Positions 1 to 7,915 of a DNA stretch of 9,644 nucleotides are shown piece after piece. Every line of letters starts with the position of its first letter. Position 1 is the first letter of the stretch. The DNA is from Clostridiales bacterium (GTDB taxonomy: Bacteria > Bacillota > Clostridia > Christensenellales > Pumilibacteraceae): the NCBI GenBank assembly GCA_029069015.1, contig JAIEBL010000164.1, positions 1 to 9,644 of the forward strand, in the 5' to 3' direction. The notes under the pieces were generated by a model. It saw only the letters and a list, made by a program, of their open reading frames with translations, was not told the origin of the DNA and made no database searches. The position numbers and the translations under genes were made by a program.

Positions 1-504
1 GACCCGGAACTTGATATCTGCGGCGCACAAATCATCGAATTCTAAACGACCCCAGACGAACCCGTTGCCGAACGCAGAGTGCCGCTTACACACGAGGAAA
101 TCATCGAATACCAAAGAAGTCGCAGTGCGTTCAACCACATGACCGTAATGTATAAGAAGTGTAAGGTGGTTGAAGCCGGGAACTATAAAGACTGTCCCTT
201 AATGGAAGACGATATGCTTTGGGTCGATATGATTCTTGCGGGCGCAAAGTGTATGAATATCGATGCGTATCTTTGCAACGTTAGAACGAACAGAGATATG
301 ATTGCGAGGCGGGGCGGACTGAAATACTACAAAAAATATAAGCGCGCGCGCAAACAAATTTTAGACACGGGCTTTATCACAAAAAAACAATATAGAAAAA
401 ATAACCGCATTCAGTTTATAGTGTGCATCATGCCAAAGTGGTTGAGAAAATTCGTTTTCTTCAAGCTGATTCATAAAAAGGCCGCGGGGAAGAAAAATTC
501 TTAA
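1..504 (+). pseudogene. Family 2 glycosyltransferase, C-terminal part, interrupted by an in-frame TAA
   Basis: This is the 3' end of a gene that begins before the window. Frame 1 reads DPELDICGAQIIEF, then TAA at 43-45, and continues in the same frame to a normal TAA at 502-504. The downstream protein has the typical GT2 pattern: VPLTHEEI, then FNHMTVMYKK, the acidic ED-D-LW stretch (MEDDMLWVDMILAGAK) and RRGG-KYY. It ends in a basic tail containing IMPKWLRKF, as in small EPS glycosyltransferases. These enzymes transfer a sugar from a nucleotide donor to a lipid-linked acceptor at the inner membrane face. Sequence on both sides of the TAA matches the family, so one substitution (for example CAA, GAA or AAA to TAA) is the simplest reading. 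Restart at GTG 79 would yield only the C-terminal third and probably no activity. A sequencing or assembly error is the main alternative to a true pseudogene. The sugar specificity cannot be told. Confidence 0.85.
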
Positions 505-566
505 CGATATGGATTTCCTTTTTTGCGCAACGCTATAAAACGTTGACAATCAGTAAGAGGGGAAGC

Positions 567-573
567 AAGAGAG
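567..573 (+). promoter_or_regulatory. Probable ribosome binding site of the LicD gene
   Basis: AAGAGAG lies 8 bases before ATG 582. It is weak, but it favours ATG 582 over the in-frame TTG at 543, which has no purine-rich site in front of it. A second purine run, AGAGGGG at 556-562, is too far from 582 for a usual spacing. Confidence 0.4.
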
Positions 574-581
574 CGTTTGAT

Positions 582-1409
582 ATGGGAAACGAAATAGACA
601 TAGAAGAACTGAAAAAAATAGAAACGGACTTGCTGTGTGCCGTGCACGAAATATGTGTGCGGGAAAATTTTCGTTATTCCCTCGGCGGCGGAACTTTGCT
701 CGGTGCCGTGCGGCATCAAGGCTTTATTCCGTGGGACGATGATATCGATATTATGATGCCGCGCCCCGATTATGACGCTTTTATTGCCTATTGTCTTTCG
801 CATGAAACCCCGTTCGGCATTCGTACGTGGGAAAACGATCCTACCTACGTTGATTTATCTGCTAAGATATACGATCCCCAAACCGTTCTTCAGGATGACA
901 ATATTGTGGGTGGCGACGCAATCGGCGTGAATATCGACGTGTTTGTGATAGACGGCTTGGGGGATACGTACAAAAAAGCAAAGAAGGCTTTCAAAGCGAC
1001 TTCGTTTAAACGGAATCTTTTGGTCGCGGCGCAATGGAAGAAGTTTTTCCGCTCCAAGACGCATGCGTGGTATTACGAGCCTTTTCGGTTTGCCATGTAC
1101 GTGATGAGCAGGCCCGTAAATAAAAGCAAAACGTTTGATAAGATACAAAACCGATATAAGAAAATCGATTTTGATACGTCGAAGTTTGCGGGCGCAGTCG
1201 GCGGGTCGTACAGAGAAAAAGAAATTTTGCCGCAAAGCACGTTTACCGAATATATCGATTTGCCTTTCGAAGGAAAAAGTTTTAAGGCGATTGCGGCATA
1301 CGATACGTATCTGTCAAGCATATACGGGGATTATATGAAGTTGCCGCCCGAAGAAAAGCGGGTATCGCACCATACCTTTACGGCGTATTACCGGGAGAAA
1401 ACACAATGA
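582..1409 (+). CDS. LicD-family phosphotransferase (phosphocholine or polyol-phosphate transfer to polysaccharide)
   Basis: From ATG 582 the protein has 275 residues, the usual LicD size. Residues 34-64 carry the LicD signature: GGGTLLGAVRH (35-45), then GFIPWDDDIDI with the metal-binding acidic cluster D52-D53-D54-x-D56, then MPRPDY. The C-terminus has LPFEGKSF and YGDYMKLPPEEKRVSHH, which is also typical. LicD proteins have a nucleotidyltransferase-like fold. They move phosphocholine, or in the related fukutin/FKRP enzymes ribitol 5-phosphate, from a CDP donor to a glycan. The cytidylyltransferase encoded about 2.3 kb downstream makes a CDP-polyol donor plausible here, and no choline genes are seen in the window. 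The in-frame TTG at 543 would add 13 residues, but the family usually begins close to the EELKKIETDLL helix, so ATG 582 is preferred. The gene overlaps the next one by 4 bases (ATGA). Confidence 0.9.
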   Translation: MGNEIDIEELKKIETDLLCAVHEICVRENFRYSLGGGTLLGAVRHQGFIPWDDDIDIMMPRPDYDAFIAYCLSHETPFGIRTWENDPTYVDLSAKIYDPQTVLQDDNIVGGDAIGVNIDVFVIDGLGDTYKKAKKAFKATSFKRNLLVAAQWKKFFRSKTHAWYYEPFRFAMYVMSRPVNKSKTFDKIQNRYKKIDFDTSKFAGAVGGSYREKEILPQSTFTEYIDLPFEGKSFKAIAAYDTYLSSIYGDYMKLPPEEKRVSHHTFTAYYREKTQ

Positions 1410-2323
1410 CGACTGTTGCGGTGATTATGAGTACGTATAATGGTGAGAAATTTCTGCGTGAGCAACTTGACAGTATTTTTTGTCAAGAAGACGTTACGGT
1501 TCGTTTACATGTGCGTGATGACGGATCGAGCGACGAAACGCGGAATATTCTGACGGCGTATGCCGATACCCATGCCGATATGACGCTGGACTTCGGCACG
1601 AACGTCGGGGTGGGCAATAGCTTTATGGAAGCGCTGTATACCGCGCCCGACGACTGCAACTACTATGCTTTTGCCGATCAAGACGATATTTGGGAACCGC
1701 GGAAACTAACCGAAGCCGTACAGACGTTGCAAGCAAATCCCGATAAATTGCTGTATGCGTCCAATCAGGAAAGCGTGGATAAAGATAATGTCTCGTTGGG
1801 GCTACGGTATAGCGCGGATACGGACGTTCACGTTACGCTTGAAAAAGTATTGGTTCGGAATATGCTTGCCGGGTGTACGATGGTTTTTACCGCCGAGTTG
1901 TTTTCGATTTTGCGCGCAAACGACTACCGTCCTGCCGCAGACCTCTTGAAAAACCGCATACACGACGTTTGGGTTGCGGCCGTTGCTTCTTTGTATAACG
2001 GAATCGTATATGACGAGCGGTCGTTTATTCGGTACAGACAGCACGGCAATAACGTCGTGGGTGCAAAAGAAAGCCGCATGAAACGTCTAAAACAACGGTT
2101 TAAAAAATTGCACCATAGGGAATGCCGAAACGGAAGAAGCCTTTTGGCAAAAGCGTTGACCGAACAATTTCCCGACGTTGCGGCAAATCACCCGATACTT
2201 GCCGTTTGTGCCGACAATTCGACTTTTCGCGGAAAGCGAAAAATTTTGCGCCATCGCAAAGAGCTACGGGATGGGGAAAGTGCGTTCGGTTTTTGGATAA
2301 AAGTTATGTTTGGCTTGTTTTGA
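1406..2323 (+). CDS. Family 2 glycosyltransferase, rhamnosyltransferase-like
   Basis: This 305-residue GT-A type glycosyltransferase opens with VAVIMSTYNGEKFLREQLDSI (residues 4-24). It then shows the nucleotide-binding D38-D39-GSSD and the metal-binding ADQDDIW (D91, D93, D94). An HDVW motif at 186-189 would sit near the catalytic site, and it is followed by YRQHGNNVVG. The DQDDIW / HD-W / YRQH-N combination is typical of EPS and O-antigen glycosyltransferases that include rhamnosyltransferases. The dTDP-rhamnose genes downstream fit that donor, but specificity is inferred, not shown. The start ATG overlaps the LicD stop (ATGA), and GGGAGA at 1393-1398 lies 7 bases before it, so translation is probably coupled. 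The protein is cytosolic, with a hydrophobic C-terminal stretch (FGFWIKVMFGLF) that may touch the membrane. The gene looks intact. Confidence 0.9.
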   Translation: MTTVAVIMSTYNGEKFLREQLDSIFCQEDVTVRLHVRDDGSSDETRNILTAYADTHADMTLDFGTNVGVGNSFMEALYTAPDDCNYYAFADQDDIWEPRKLTEAVQTLQANPDKLLYASNQESVDKDNVSLGLRYSADTDVHVTLEKVLVRNMLAGCTMVFTAELFSILRANDYRPAADLLKNRIHDVWVAAVASLYNGIVYDERSFIRYRQHGNNVVGAKESRMKRLKQRFKKLHHRECRNGRSLLAKALTEQFPDVAANHPILAVCADNSTFRGKRKILRHRKELRDGESAFGFWIKVMFGLF

Positions 2324-2354
2324 GGGCATAAAGTAAGTAAGAAAGGGCAGGATT

Positions 2355-3686
2355 ATGGGTTTTCTTTTGCTTTTTATACTTATCGCTTTGATTGCGGTAG
2401 CATACCGCCGCGGAGATCGTGATTTATTGTCTCCGTGGTTTTTGCTATGCCTTGCATTCTTTGCATCCTTTTGCCTGGTGATGCTCAATTACGCAAATTG
2501 GCAGGTTAAGATACACGGATTGTTTGTGTTGTACGTTTGTACGGCACTTGTATCGTTCGGTTTGGGATGTTTTGTTTGTACGAAGGTGCCCAAGGCAAAG
2601 GAAACGCAGTTGCCGCTTTTGTACGAACAAAAAACGCATAAAAGATATCCTGCGGTAGCTTTTGCCGTGATTTCCATATGTATGCTTTTGCTGTATGCCA
2701 GCAAAGTCATTGCGGATAACTATGCAGGTTTATCTTTGAGCACAACTTTGCGGAATATATACAATAATACAGTCGAGAACGACTATTCACCCGGTATTAT
2801 TTTTACGCAGGCGAGAGAGGTGCTTGTGGCGATAGCGTATATCAACACCTATCGGCTGATAACAAAATTATTTTCTCGTAAGGACAAAATAAGATATTCC
2901 TTGTTGCTTGTGCCGATCATCTGCTTCTTTTTGTTCGTGTTGCTCTCTACGGACAGAAACATTTTTTTACGGTACGCTCTGTACTTTTTGTGCCTTTACG
3001 TGTTCTTTTATCGGGCTCATTATAAAAAGAAAAACGTGAACGTGCGAATCTTCAAACGAGTAGTCGTGTTCGGTATTTGTATTGTTGCGGCGTTTTTCCT
3101 TTTGGGCCGATTAAAGCAATACAACTCGAATTTTTTCAGAGCAATCGGTATTTACGGCGGGTCGGGGCTATACAATTTCAATTTGTGGCTTGCTGATTTC
3201 CACGGACCGCATTTGTACGGGAAAGCTACGTTTTCCACTTTTCTTCGTACGGTGCAGGCATTGCTCGGTAAAATAGGCATACATGTGGATCTTACGATGC
3301 TAAGTCGGTTTGATGCTTTTATTACTTTTCGCAACCCCAATGGGTATGTGTACAGTTCGAACATTTATTCCGCGCTCAAACCTTATGTATGGGATTTCGG
3401 TTATTTCGGTGTGATTCTTTTTCCGTTTGTTACGGGGCTGATCTTTCAATGGTTATACGGACGCGCAAAGAAAAGTAAAGGTGGTTTTGCTTGGGTGCTT
3501 TATGCTTCGCTCATTTACGGGGTTATTTTTTATCCGATTCTGGAACAATTCTTCGGAAGATTTTCGCTTGGAATCGTTTACGAGCTTGTTTGGCTTGTGG
3601 TAATATATCACGTAGCGTTCGGCACGCAAAAACTGCGTAAGTGCGCCATAGAGACGGAAAGGGTGCAAGGAGTGAATCATGGCTAA
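2355..3686 (+). CDS. Wzy-like oligosaccharide repeat unit polymerase
   Basis: This is a 443-residue integral membrane protein with about ten hydrophobic segments, roughly at 2-17, 24-46, 55-75, 99-119, 154-170, 181-198, 203-220, 235-251, 348-368, 379-397 and 403-422. The long loop between 252 and 345 holds the most recognisable part: GIYGGSGLYNFNLWL (265-279), YGKATF (288-293), and S-NIYSALKPYVWDFGYFG (335-352). These resemble the oligosaccharide repeat unit polymerase family (TIGR04370-like). Such proteins join flipped lipid-linked repeat units on the outer face of the membrane. No enzyme-specific linkage can be read from the sequence, because Wzy proteins diverge strongly. An O-antigen ligase-like role is a weaker alternative. 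The gene has many T-rich codons, as expected for a membrane protein. An AAGG-type site at 2343-2346 precedes ATG 2355. The last 8 bases overlap the next gene. Confidence 0.82.
   Translation: MGFLLLFILIALIAVAYRRGDRDLLSPWFLLCLAFFASFCLVMLNYANWQVKIHGLFVLYVCTALVSFGLGCFVCTKVPKAKETQLPLLYEQKTHKRYPAVAFAVISICMLLLYASKVIADNYAGLSLSTTLRNIYNNTVENDYSPGIIFTQAREVLVAIAYINTYRLITKLFSRKDKIRYSLLLVPIICFFLFVLLSTDRNIFLRYALYFLCLYVFFYRAHYKKKNVNVRIFKRVVVFGICIVAAFFLLGRLKQYNSNFFRAIGIYGGSGLYNFNLWLADFHGPHLYGKATFSTFLRTVQALLGKIGIHVDLTMLSRFDAFITFRNPNGYVYSSNIYSALKPYVWDFGYFGVILFPFVTGLIFQWLYGRAKKSKGGFAWVLYASLIYGVIFYPILEQFFGRFSLGIVYELVWLVVIYHVAFGTQKLRKCAIETERVQGVNHG
3667..3672 (+). promoter_or_regulatory. Ribosome binding site of the cytidylyltransferase gene, inside the wzy-like gene
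   Basis: AAGGAG sits 6 bases before ATG 3679 and within the last codons of the polymerase gene. It fixes the start at 3679 rather than at the second in-frame ATG at 3694, and it implies coupling with translation of the polymerase. Confidence 0.75.
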
Positions 3687-4434
3687 GAAAAACATGAATA
3701 TCGGGGTGATATTTGCGGGCGGCGTCGGTAGCCGCATGCACAGCAAAGACATTCCCAAACAGTTTTTAAAGGTGCACGATAAACCGATTATGATTCATAC
3801 GCTCGAACATTTCGAGAAAAACGATATGATCGATGCGATCGTGATTTCGTGTATTGCTTCGTGGATCCCGCATCTAAAAGAGCTTTTGTATAAATACCGT
3901 ATCGAGAAAGTCAAAAAAGTCGTTGCTGGCGGCGAAAGCGGACAACTGTCTATATACAACGGACTGTGTGCGGCAAAAGAAGTTGCGGGCGAGCGTCCTG
4001 CGATTGTATTGATTCACGACGGGGTGCGCCCGTTGATCGATTCCGAACTGCTGACAAAGAACGTTATGTGCGTTAAAGAACACGGGAGTGCGATTACGAC
4101 GGGTATCGTTAAAGAAACGATTGCGGTGGTCGACGAAAACGGTTGCATTTTGCATGTGCCGTCGCGTGCCGATTCAAGAGTGGCAAAAGCGCCGCAAAGT
4201 TTTTGGTTGTCGGATATTTTTGGTGTGCACGAGAAAGCCATGAAAGACGGTATAACGAACGCCATCGATTCGTGCACGCTGATGACGCAATATGGGTATA
4301 AGCTCTATACGGTTGACGGACCGTACGAGAACATTAAAATCACTACGCCCGACGATTTTTATACCATGCGTGCGATTTTGGACGCAAAAGAGAACAGCCA
4401 GATTTACGGTTACGGTGAGGATATTCGCGCATGA
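3679..4434 (+). CDS. TarI/IspD-like cytidylyltransferase, probably D-ribitol-5-phosphate cytidylyltransferase
   Basis: The product has 251 residues and the IspD/TarI fold. The CTP-binding loop FAGGVGSRM (12-20) is followed by IPKQF (25-29) with the conserved P26-K27-Q28. Residues 112-118 give IHDGVRP, and later come KAPQSFWL, a DSCTLMTQYG segment and NIKITTPDDF. The NIK-TTP-D end and the KAPQSF segment resemble TarI-type enzymes, which make CDP-ribitol from ribitol 5-phosphate and CTP. A housekeeping IspD of the MEP isoprenoid pathway is less likely because the gene sits between a polymerase and a sugar-modifying SDR, with a LicD gene in the same operon. The substrate is inferred: another polyol phosphate such as glycerol or erythritol phosphate cannot be excluded. 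The gene overlaps the polymerase gene by 8 bases and the SDR gene by 4 (ATGA). Confidence 0.82.
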   Translation: MAKKNMNIGVIFAGGVGSRMHSKDIPKQFLKVHDKPIMIHTLEHFEKNDMIDAIVISCIASWIPHLKELLYKYRIEKVKKVVAGGESGQLSIYNGLCAAKEVAGERPAIVLIHDGVRPLIDSELLTKNVMCVKEHGSAITTGIVKETIAVVDENGCILHVPSRADSRVAKAPQSFWLSDIFGVHEKAMKDGITNAIDSCTLMTQYGYKLYTVDGPYENIKITTPDDFYTMRAILDAKENSQIYGYGEDIRA

Positions 4435-5420
4435 ACTTAACCGATTTGGAAGGGAAGAAGGTGCTGATAACGGGCGCAAGCGGTTTGATCGGAAAAGCTT
4501 TGGTATCGGCGCTTGCTTTGCATAACGGCGAAAAGCCCGTGAAAATTTTTGCGTTGGTACGCAACGAAGCCAAGGCACGTGCGGTTTTTTCTCACTTACC
4601 GTGTGAAGTTCACTATATCGTGACGGATATTTGCGAGTTAGAGCCGAAGGATATGGGTATAGACTATATCATTCACGGCGCGAGCATGACGGCGAGCAAG
4701 GATTTCGTAGCGTCGCCCGTTGAGGTGATAGAAAGTTCTTACCTCGGAACGAAACGGATATTGGAATTTGCAAAAGTAAATCCCGTTAAAAGCTTGGTCT
4801 ATCTTTCTACCATGGAAGTGTACGGCGCGCCCGATACCGACGAGAAGATAGCGGAAGAGCATTCTACGAATCTCGATACGATGCACGTGCGGTCGAGCTA
4901 TCCCGAAAGCAAACGCTTATGCGAAAATCTGTGTACAGCCTATGCAAAGGAATATAACGTTCCCGCCAAAGTAGTACGGTTGACCCAAACGTTCGGAAAG
5001 GGCGTAGACTATAACGACGGCAGAGTTTTCGCCGAGTTTGCGCGTTGCGTCATCGAGAACCGAGATATCGTCTTGAAAACCGAAGGCAAGACCGAAAGAA
5101 ATTATCTGGACGTTGACGATGCGGTAAATGCAATCTATACGGTGTTGACGCGCGGCAGTACGGGCGAGGCATACAATGCGGCGAACGAAGACAGTTATTG
5201 CACGATTTATCAGATGGCGTGTATGGTAGCCGAAAAATTCGGGAAGGGAAAAATCAGGGTAAAAATCGAACGCCAAAACAGCGAGGCGTTGGGATATGCG
5301 CCCACTTTGAAAATGAATCTGTCGAGTAAAAAATTGCAGGCGCTTGGTTGGAAGGCGCAAACGTCTCTGGAAAAAACGTACGAGAAGATGATAGAGGATA
5401 TGCGAAAGACAAAGCAGTAA
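4431..5420 (+). CDS. Extended SDR-family NAD(P)-dependent oxidoreductase/epimerase
   Basis: This 329-residue protein has the Rossmann motif TGASGLIG, with G15, G18 and G21 as GxxGxxG, in the PF01370-type NAD-dependent epimerase/dehydratase pattern. The catalytic set is visible as LSTMEVYG (S126/T127) and YPESK (Y157, K161), followed by RLTQTFG and the C-terminal substrate domain with RNYLDVDDAVNAI and YNAANE. The length and YLDVDD motif mark it as an extended SDR, not a classical one. It follows the TarI-like gene with a 4-base overlap, where teichoic acid loci carry tarJ (a medium-chain alcohol dehydrogenase). It may therefore reduce a pentulose phosphate or modify the CDP-linked product, but the reaction cannot be read from sequence. 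A plain nucleotide-sugar epimerase is the main alternative. GGTGAGG at 4414-4420 is the likely ribosome binding site. Confidence 0.8.
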   Translation: MNLTDLEGKKVLITGASGLIGKALVSALALHNGEKPVKIFALVRNEAKARAVFSHLPCEVHYIVTDICELEPKDMGIDYIIHGASMTASKDFVASPVEVIESSYLGTKRILEFAKVNPVKSLVYLSTMEVYGAPDTDEKIAEEHSTNLDTMHVRSSYPESKRLCENLCTAYAKEYNVPAKVVRLTQTFGKGVDYNDGRVFAEFARCVIENRDIVLKTEGKTERNYLDVDDAVNAIYTVLTRGSTGEAYNAANEDSYCTIYQMACMVAEKFGKGKIRVKIERQNSEALGYAPTLKMNLSSKKLQALGWKAQTSLEKTYEKMIEDMRKTKQ

Positions 5421-5424
5421 GAGT

Positions 5425-7041
5425 ATGGCAAAGCAGATAACCACAAAAAAATTCGCTTCGAACATAGTGTTATCTATGACGGCACAAGTAATTTCATTGC
5501 TTGTGAGCTTTTTGATGACCTTAATCGTTCCGCGGTTTATAGACAAATCGCAGTATGCGTATTGGCAGACGTATGTATTGTACGCAGGCTATGTGGGGGT
5601 TTTGCACTTCGGATTACTGGACGGTCTTGTATTGCGGTATTCCAAATACGATTACGAGGAATTGGACAAAGCACGCCTGCGGTCACAGTTTCAGATTCTT
5701 TTGACGTTCACAAGCATACTGACGCTTTTAATGATCGCCGTAACCTTTTTTGCGGCAACGGGACCGTATAGAACCGTGTTTATATTGGTTGCGGTCGCAA
5801 TCATTACAAAAAACGTTTTTACGTACAATTCATACATGTTCCAAATTACGAACCGCATCAGCAAGTACGTAATATTGGTTATTTCGCAACGCTTGGCATA
5901 CGGAATTTTCGTCGCCATGCTGCTTGCGCTTAGAGTAAATCATTTCTATTGGTACTGCATTGCCGATTTGTTCGGGGATGCGGTGGGCATTGCGCTCGGC
6001 TTTGTTTTTAACAAGGGGCTGTATTTCGGAAAAGCGCTACCGATGCGGGAAGCATTCGGCGAACTGAAAGTGAACGTGCTTTCGGGTATTATTCTCATGA
6101 TGGCAAATTGGTCTGCCATGCTTATGATCGGCAGCGCGAAAATGATGATACAGTGGCGTTGGGACAAGCTCCTGTTTGCCGACGTATCGTTTGCTTTCAG
6201 CGTTTCAAACGTATTTTTGGTTTTTGTTACTGCCGTCAGTGTGGTGCTGTTTCCGTCTTTGCAACGGATCGAGCGCGAAAAACTGCCCGAAATGTATAAG
6301 AATATAAGAAACATTTTGTCGCCGTTACTCTTTTTCGTGATGCTGTTTTATTTCGTCGGGTGCTTCATACTCAATAAGTGGTTGCCGCAATATTCCGACA
6401 GCTTGCGGTATCTGGGTATTCTTTTACCCATCGTCGTTTTCTCTTCCAAAGTGAGCTTGCTTACCAATAATTATTTGAAAGTATACCGAAAAGAAAAGAC
6501 AATGCTCGTCGTCAATATTATTTCCATATGCGTCGGGCTGCTTTTGTTTACGCTTTGTGCGTATGCGTTCAGTCGGTTGATTGCATTGCTCGTTTGCGTG
6601 GTGGCTGTAGTAATGTTGAATTCGATTCTATCGGAAATATTCGTCATGCGAATATTGCATATAAAAATCGTGAAAGACTTTATTATAGAGGGCGTAATGG
6701 CGGTTGCTTTTATCCTTTGCGCCACGCAGTTCGGCATTTGGGTGGGCTTCGGTGTGTATGCCGCCGTATTTGCGGTGTATGCCGCCCTCAATTACAAATC
6801 GATTTGGGCGCTCTTGCTTAGGCTTCGGCGCAAGGTCGCGCCTACTGCCGCTACCGTCGGTGCAACAGAGGGGAATAGCGGGTCCGTACCCGTTAGCATC
6901 GAAGCGGAAAGCGGCGAGGCGCAAACAGCGGAACAGCAAGAAGAAATCACATTGACGGAAGAAATGAGAATACCCGTTTCGGATGGTGACGGCGACACAA
7001 ATGCCGATGAGGCGCAAACGGAAGGAGAAGGGGAAGAATGA
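5425..7041 (+). CDS. Wzx-like polysaccharide flippase with acidic C-terminal tail
   Basis: The product has 538 residues. About 470 form a multi-pass membrane protein of the polysaccharide transporter (MOP/MATE-related) type. Hydrophobic segments run throughout, with [20 protein letters not shown] near the N-terminus and the Wzx-like [19 protein letters not shown] at about 59-77. It should flip the undecaprenyl-linked repeat unit across the inner membrane for the Wzy-like polymerase. After the final membrane segment and the basic LRLRRK, residues 471-538 form a hydrophilic tail rich in Glu and Asp (18 acidic, 1 Arg, no Lys). Such a tail is unusual for Wzx, which normally ends soon after the last helix. 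The start ATG 5425 lies 4 bases after the SDR stop, with only a weak site (GTAAGAG), so reinitiation is likely. The stop overlaps rfbA by 4 bases. Confidence 0.85.
   Translation: MAKQITTKKFASNIVLSMTAQVISLLVSFLMTLIVPRFIDKSQYAYWQTYVLYAGYVGVLHFGLLDGLVLRYSKYDYEELDKARLRSQFQILLTFTSILTLLMIAVTFFAATGPYRTVFILVAVAIITKNVFTYNSYMFQITNRISKYVILVISQRLAYGIFVAMLLALRVNHFYWYCIADLFGDAVGIALGFVFNKGLYFGKALPMREAFGELKVNVLSGIILMMANWSAMLMIGSAKMMIQWRWDKLLFADVSFAFSVSNVFLVFVTAVSVVLFPSLQRIEREKLPEMYKNIRNILSPLLFFVMLFYFVGCFILNKWLPQYSDSLRYLGILLPIVVFSSKVSLLTNNYLKVYRKEKTMLVVNIISICVGLLLFTLCAYAFSRLIALLVCVVAVVMLNSILSEIFVMRILHIKIVKDFIIEGVMAVAFILCATQFGIWVGFGVYAAVFAVYAALNYKSIWALLLRLRRKVAPTAATVGATEGNSGSVPVSIEAESGEAQTAEQQEEITLTEEMRIPVSDGDGDTNADEAQTEGEGEE
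7022..7036 (+). promoter_or_regulatory. Ribosome binding region of rfbA, coding for the end of the Wzx tail
   Basis: The purine run AAGGAGAAGGGGAAG in front of ATG 7038 contains AGGAG and GGGGA at usable spacings. The same bases encode the last residues of the flippase (EGEGEE), so the site serves both as coding sequence and as translation start signal. Confidence 0.7.
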
Positions 7042-7910
7042 AAGGAATCATATTGGCAGGCGGGAGCGGAACGAGACTTTATCCGCTCACCAAAGTGACG
7101 AGCAAACAACTGCTACCCGTGTACGATAAGCCCATGATTTATTATCCGTTGTCTACGCTGATGCGTGCGGGCATACGGGAAATACTGATTATATCTACGC
7201 CGCAGGACACGCCGCGGTTTAAAGAATTGTTGGGAGACGGACATTCGTTCGGCATCGAACTTTCGTATGCCGTGCAACCCTCGCCCGACGGACTTGCGCA
7301 AGCGTTTATAATCGGCGAAAAGTTTATCGGAAACGATAGCGTCGCTATGGTGCTCGGCGACAATATTTTCTACGGCCACGGGTTCGGCGGCATGCTGAGT
7401 AAAGCTAAGGCGGATGCCGAACACGGGAAGGCGACGATATTCGGGTACGGCGTGAAAGACCCCGAGCGGTTCGGTATCGTCGAATTCGATAAAAACGGAA
7501 AAGTGCTTTCGGTGGAAGAAAAGCCGAAGCACCCGAAGTCGAATTATTGCATTACGGGATTGTATTTTTACGATAATCGCGCGGTTTCGTTTGCTAAGAA
7601 AATCAAGCCTTCGGCACGTGGAGAGTTGGAAATCACCGACTTGAACCGCATGTATTTGGAGGCGGGCGATTTAACGGTTCAGATACTCGACCGCGGATTT
7701 GCTTGGCTCGATACGGGAACGATGGACAGCCTGTTCGAAGCGTCTGAGTTTGTGCGTGTGCTTTCTCAGCGGCAGGACGTTACGATATCCGCGCCCGAAG
7801 AGGTGGCGTATGAGAACGCCTGGATCAGCCGCGAAGAACTGTTGCAAATTGCCGAAACGTATGGGAAATCGCCCTACGGTGAGCATTTGAAGAAAGTAGC
7901 AAAGGAGTAA
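7038..7910 (+). CDS. rfbA: Glucose-1-phosphate thymidylyltransferase (RmlA)
   Basis: This enzyme makes dTDP-glucose from glucose 1-phosphate and dTTP, the first step to dTDP-L-rhamnose in the cytosol. The 290-residue length matches the family (about 290). The nucleotide-binding loop [13 protein letters not shown] occupies 6-18, followed by [17 protein letters not shown]. Residues 106-110 give LGDNI with D108 as the likely metal ligand. [12 protein letters not shown] begins at 159, with E161 and K162 matching the sugar-phosphate contacts known in RmlA proteins. WLDTGT (D225) supplies the second acidic metal ligand. The C-terminus contains YGEHL, typical of short-form RmlA. The start overlaps the flippase stop (ATGA), and rfbB starts 5 bases after its stop, so the three are translated from one message. 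The gene looks intact. Confidence 0.97.
   Translation: MKGIILAGGSGTRLYPLTKVTSKQLLPVYDKPMIYYPLSTLMRAGIREILIISTPQDTPRFKELLGDGHSFGIELSYAVQPSPDGLAQAFIIGEKFIGNDSVAMVLGDNIFYGHGFGGMLSKAKADAEHGKATIFGYGVKDPERFGIVEFDKNGKVLSVEEKPKHPKSNYCITGLYFYDNRAVSFAKKIKPSARGELEITDLNRMYLEAGDLTVQILDRGFAWLDTGTMDSLFEASEFVRVLSQRQDVTISAPEEVAYENAWISREELLQIAETYGKSPYGEHLKKVAKE
7901..7907 (+). promoter_or_regulatory. Ribosome binding site of rfbB, with a two-codon ATG-stop overlapping the start
   Basis: AAAGGAG ends 8 bases before ATG 7916, a standard spacing, so 7916 is the rfbB start. Another ATG at 7911 is only 3 bases from the site and opens a two-codon frame (ATG CCA TGA) whose stop overlaps the rfbB start codon. Confidence 0.8.
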
Positions 7911-7915
7911 ATGCC

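Noticed and set aside
528..545. Small inverted repeat CAACG / CGTTG as a terminator
   Set aside because: The stem is only 5 base pairs with an 8-base loop and no T-run after it, so it is likely chance.
543..581. TTG 543 as the start of the LicD gene
   Set aside because: It has no purine-rich site in front of it, and the extra 13 residues do not resemble the LicD N-terminus. ATG 582 has AAGAGAG at an 8-base spacing and gives the usual family start.
505..581. A promoter in the gap before LicD (TATAAA at 534-539, TTGACA at 543-548)
   Set aside because: The two boxes are in the wrong order, and neither has a partner at about 17 bases spacing. I found no usable -10 after TTGACA and no -35 before TATAAA.
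3679..4434. Housekeeping IspD of the isoprenoid pathway
   Set aside because: The operon context (polymerase, SDR, LicD) and the TarI-like C-terminal segment point to a polysaccharide CDP-polyol enzyme, though substrate proof is lacking.
4917..5546. Long minus-strand open frame (209 codons) across the SDR and flippase genes
   Set aside because: It mirrors strongly supported plus-strand genes, has no recognisable domain, and crosses a gene junction. It is an effect of codon bias.
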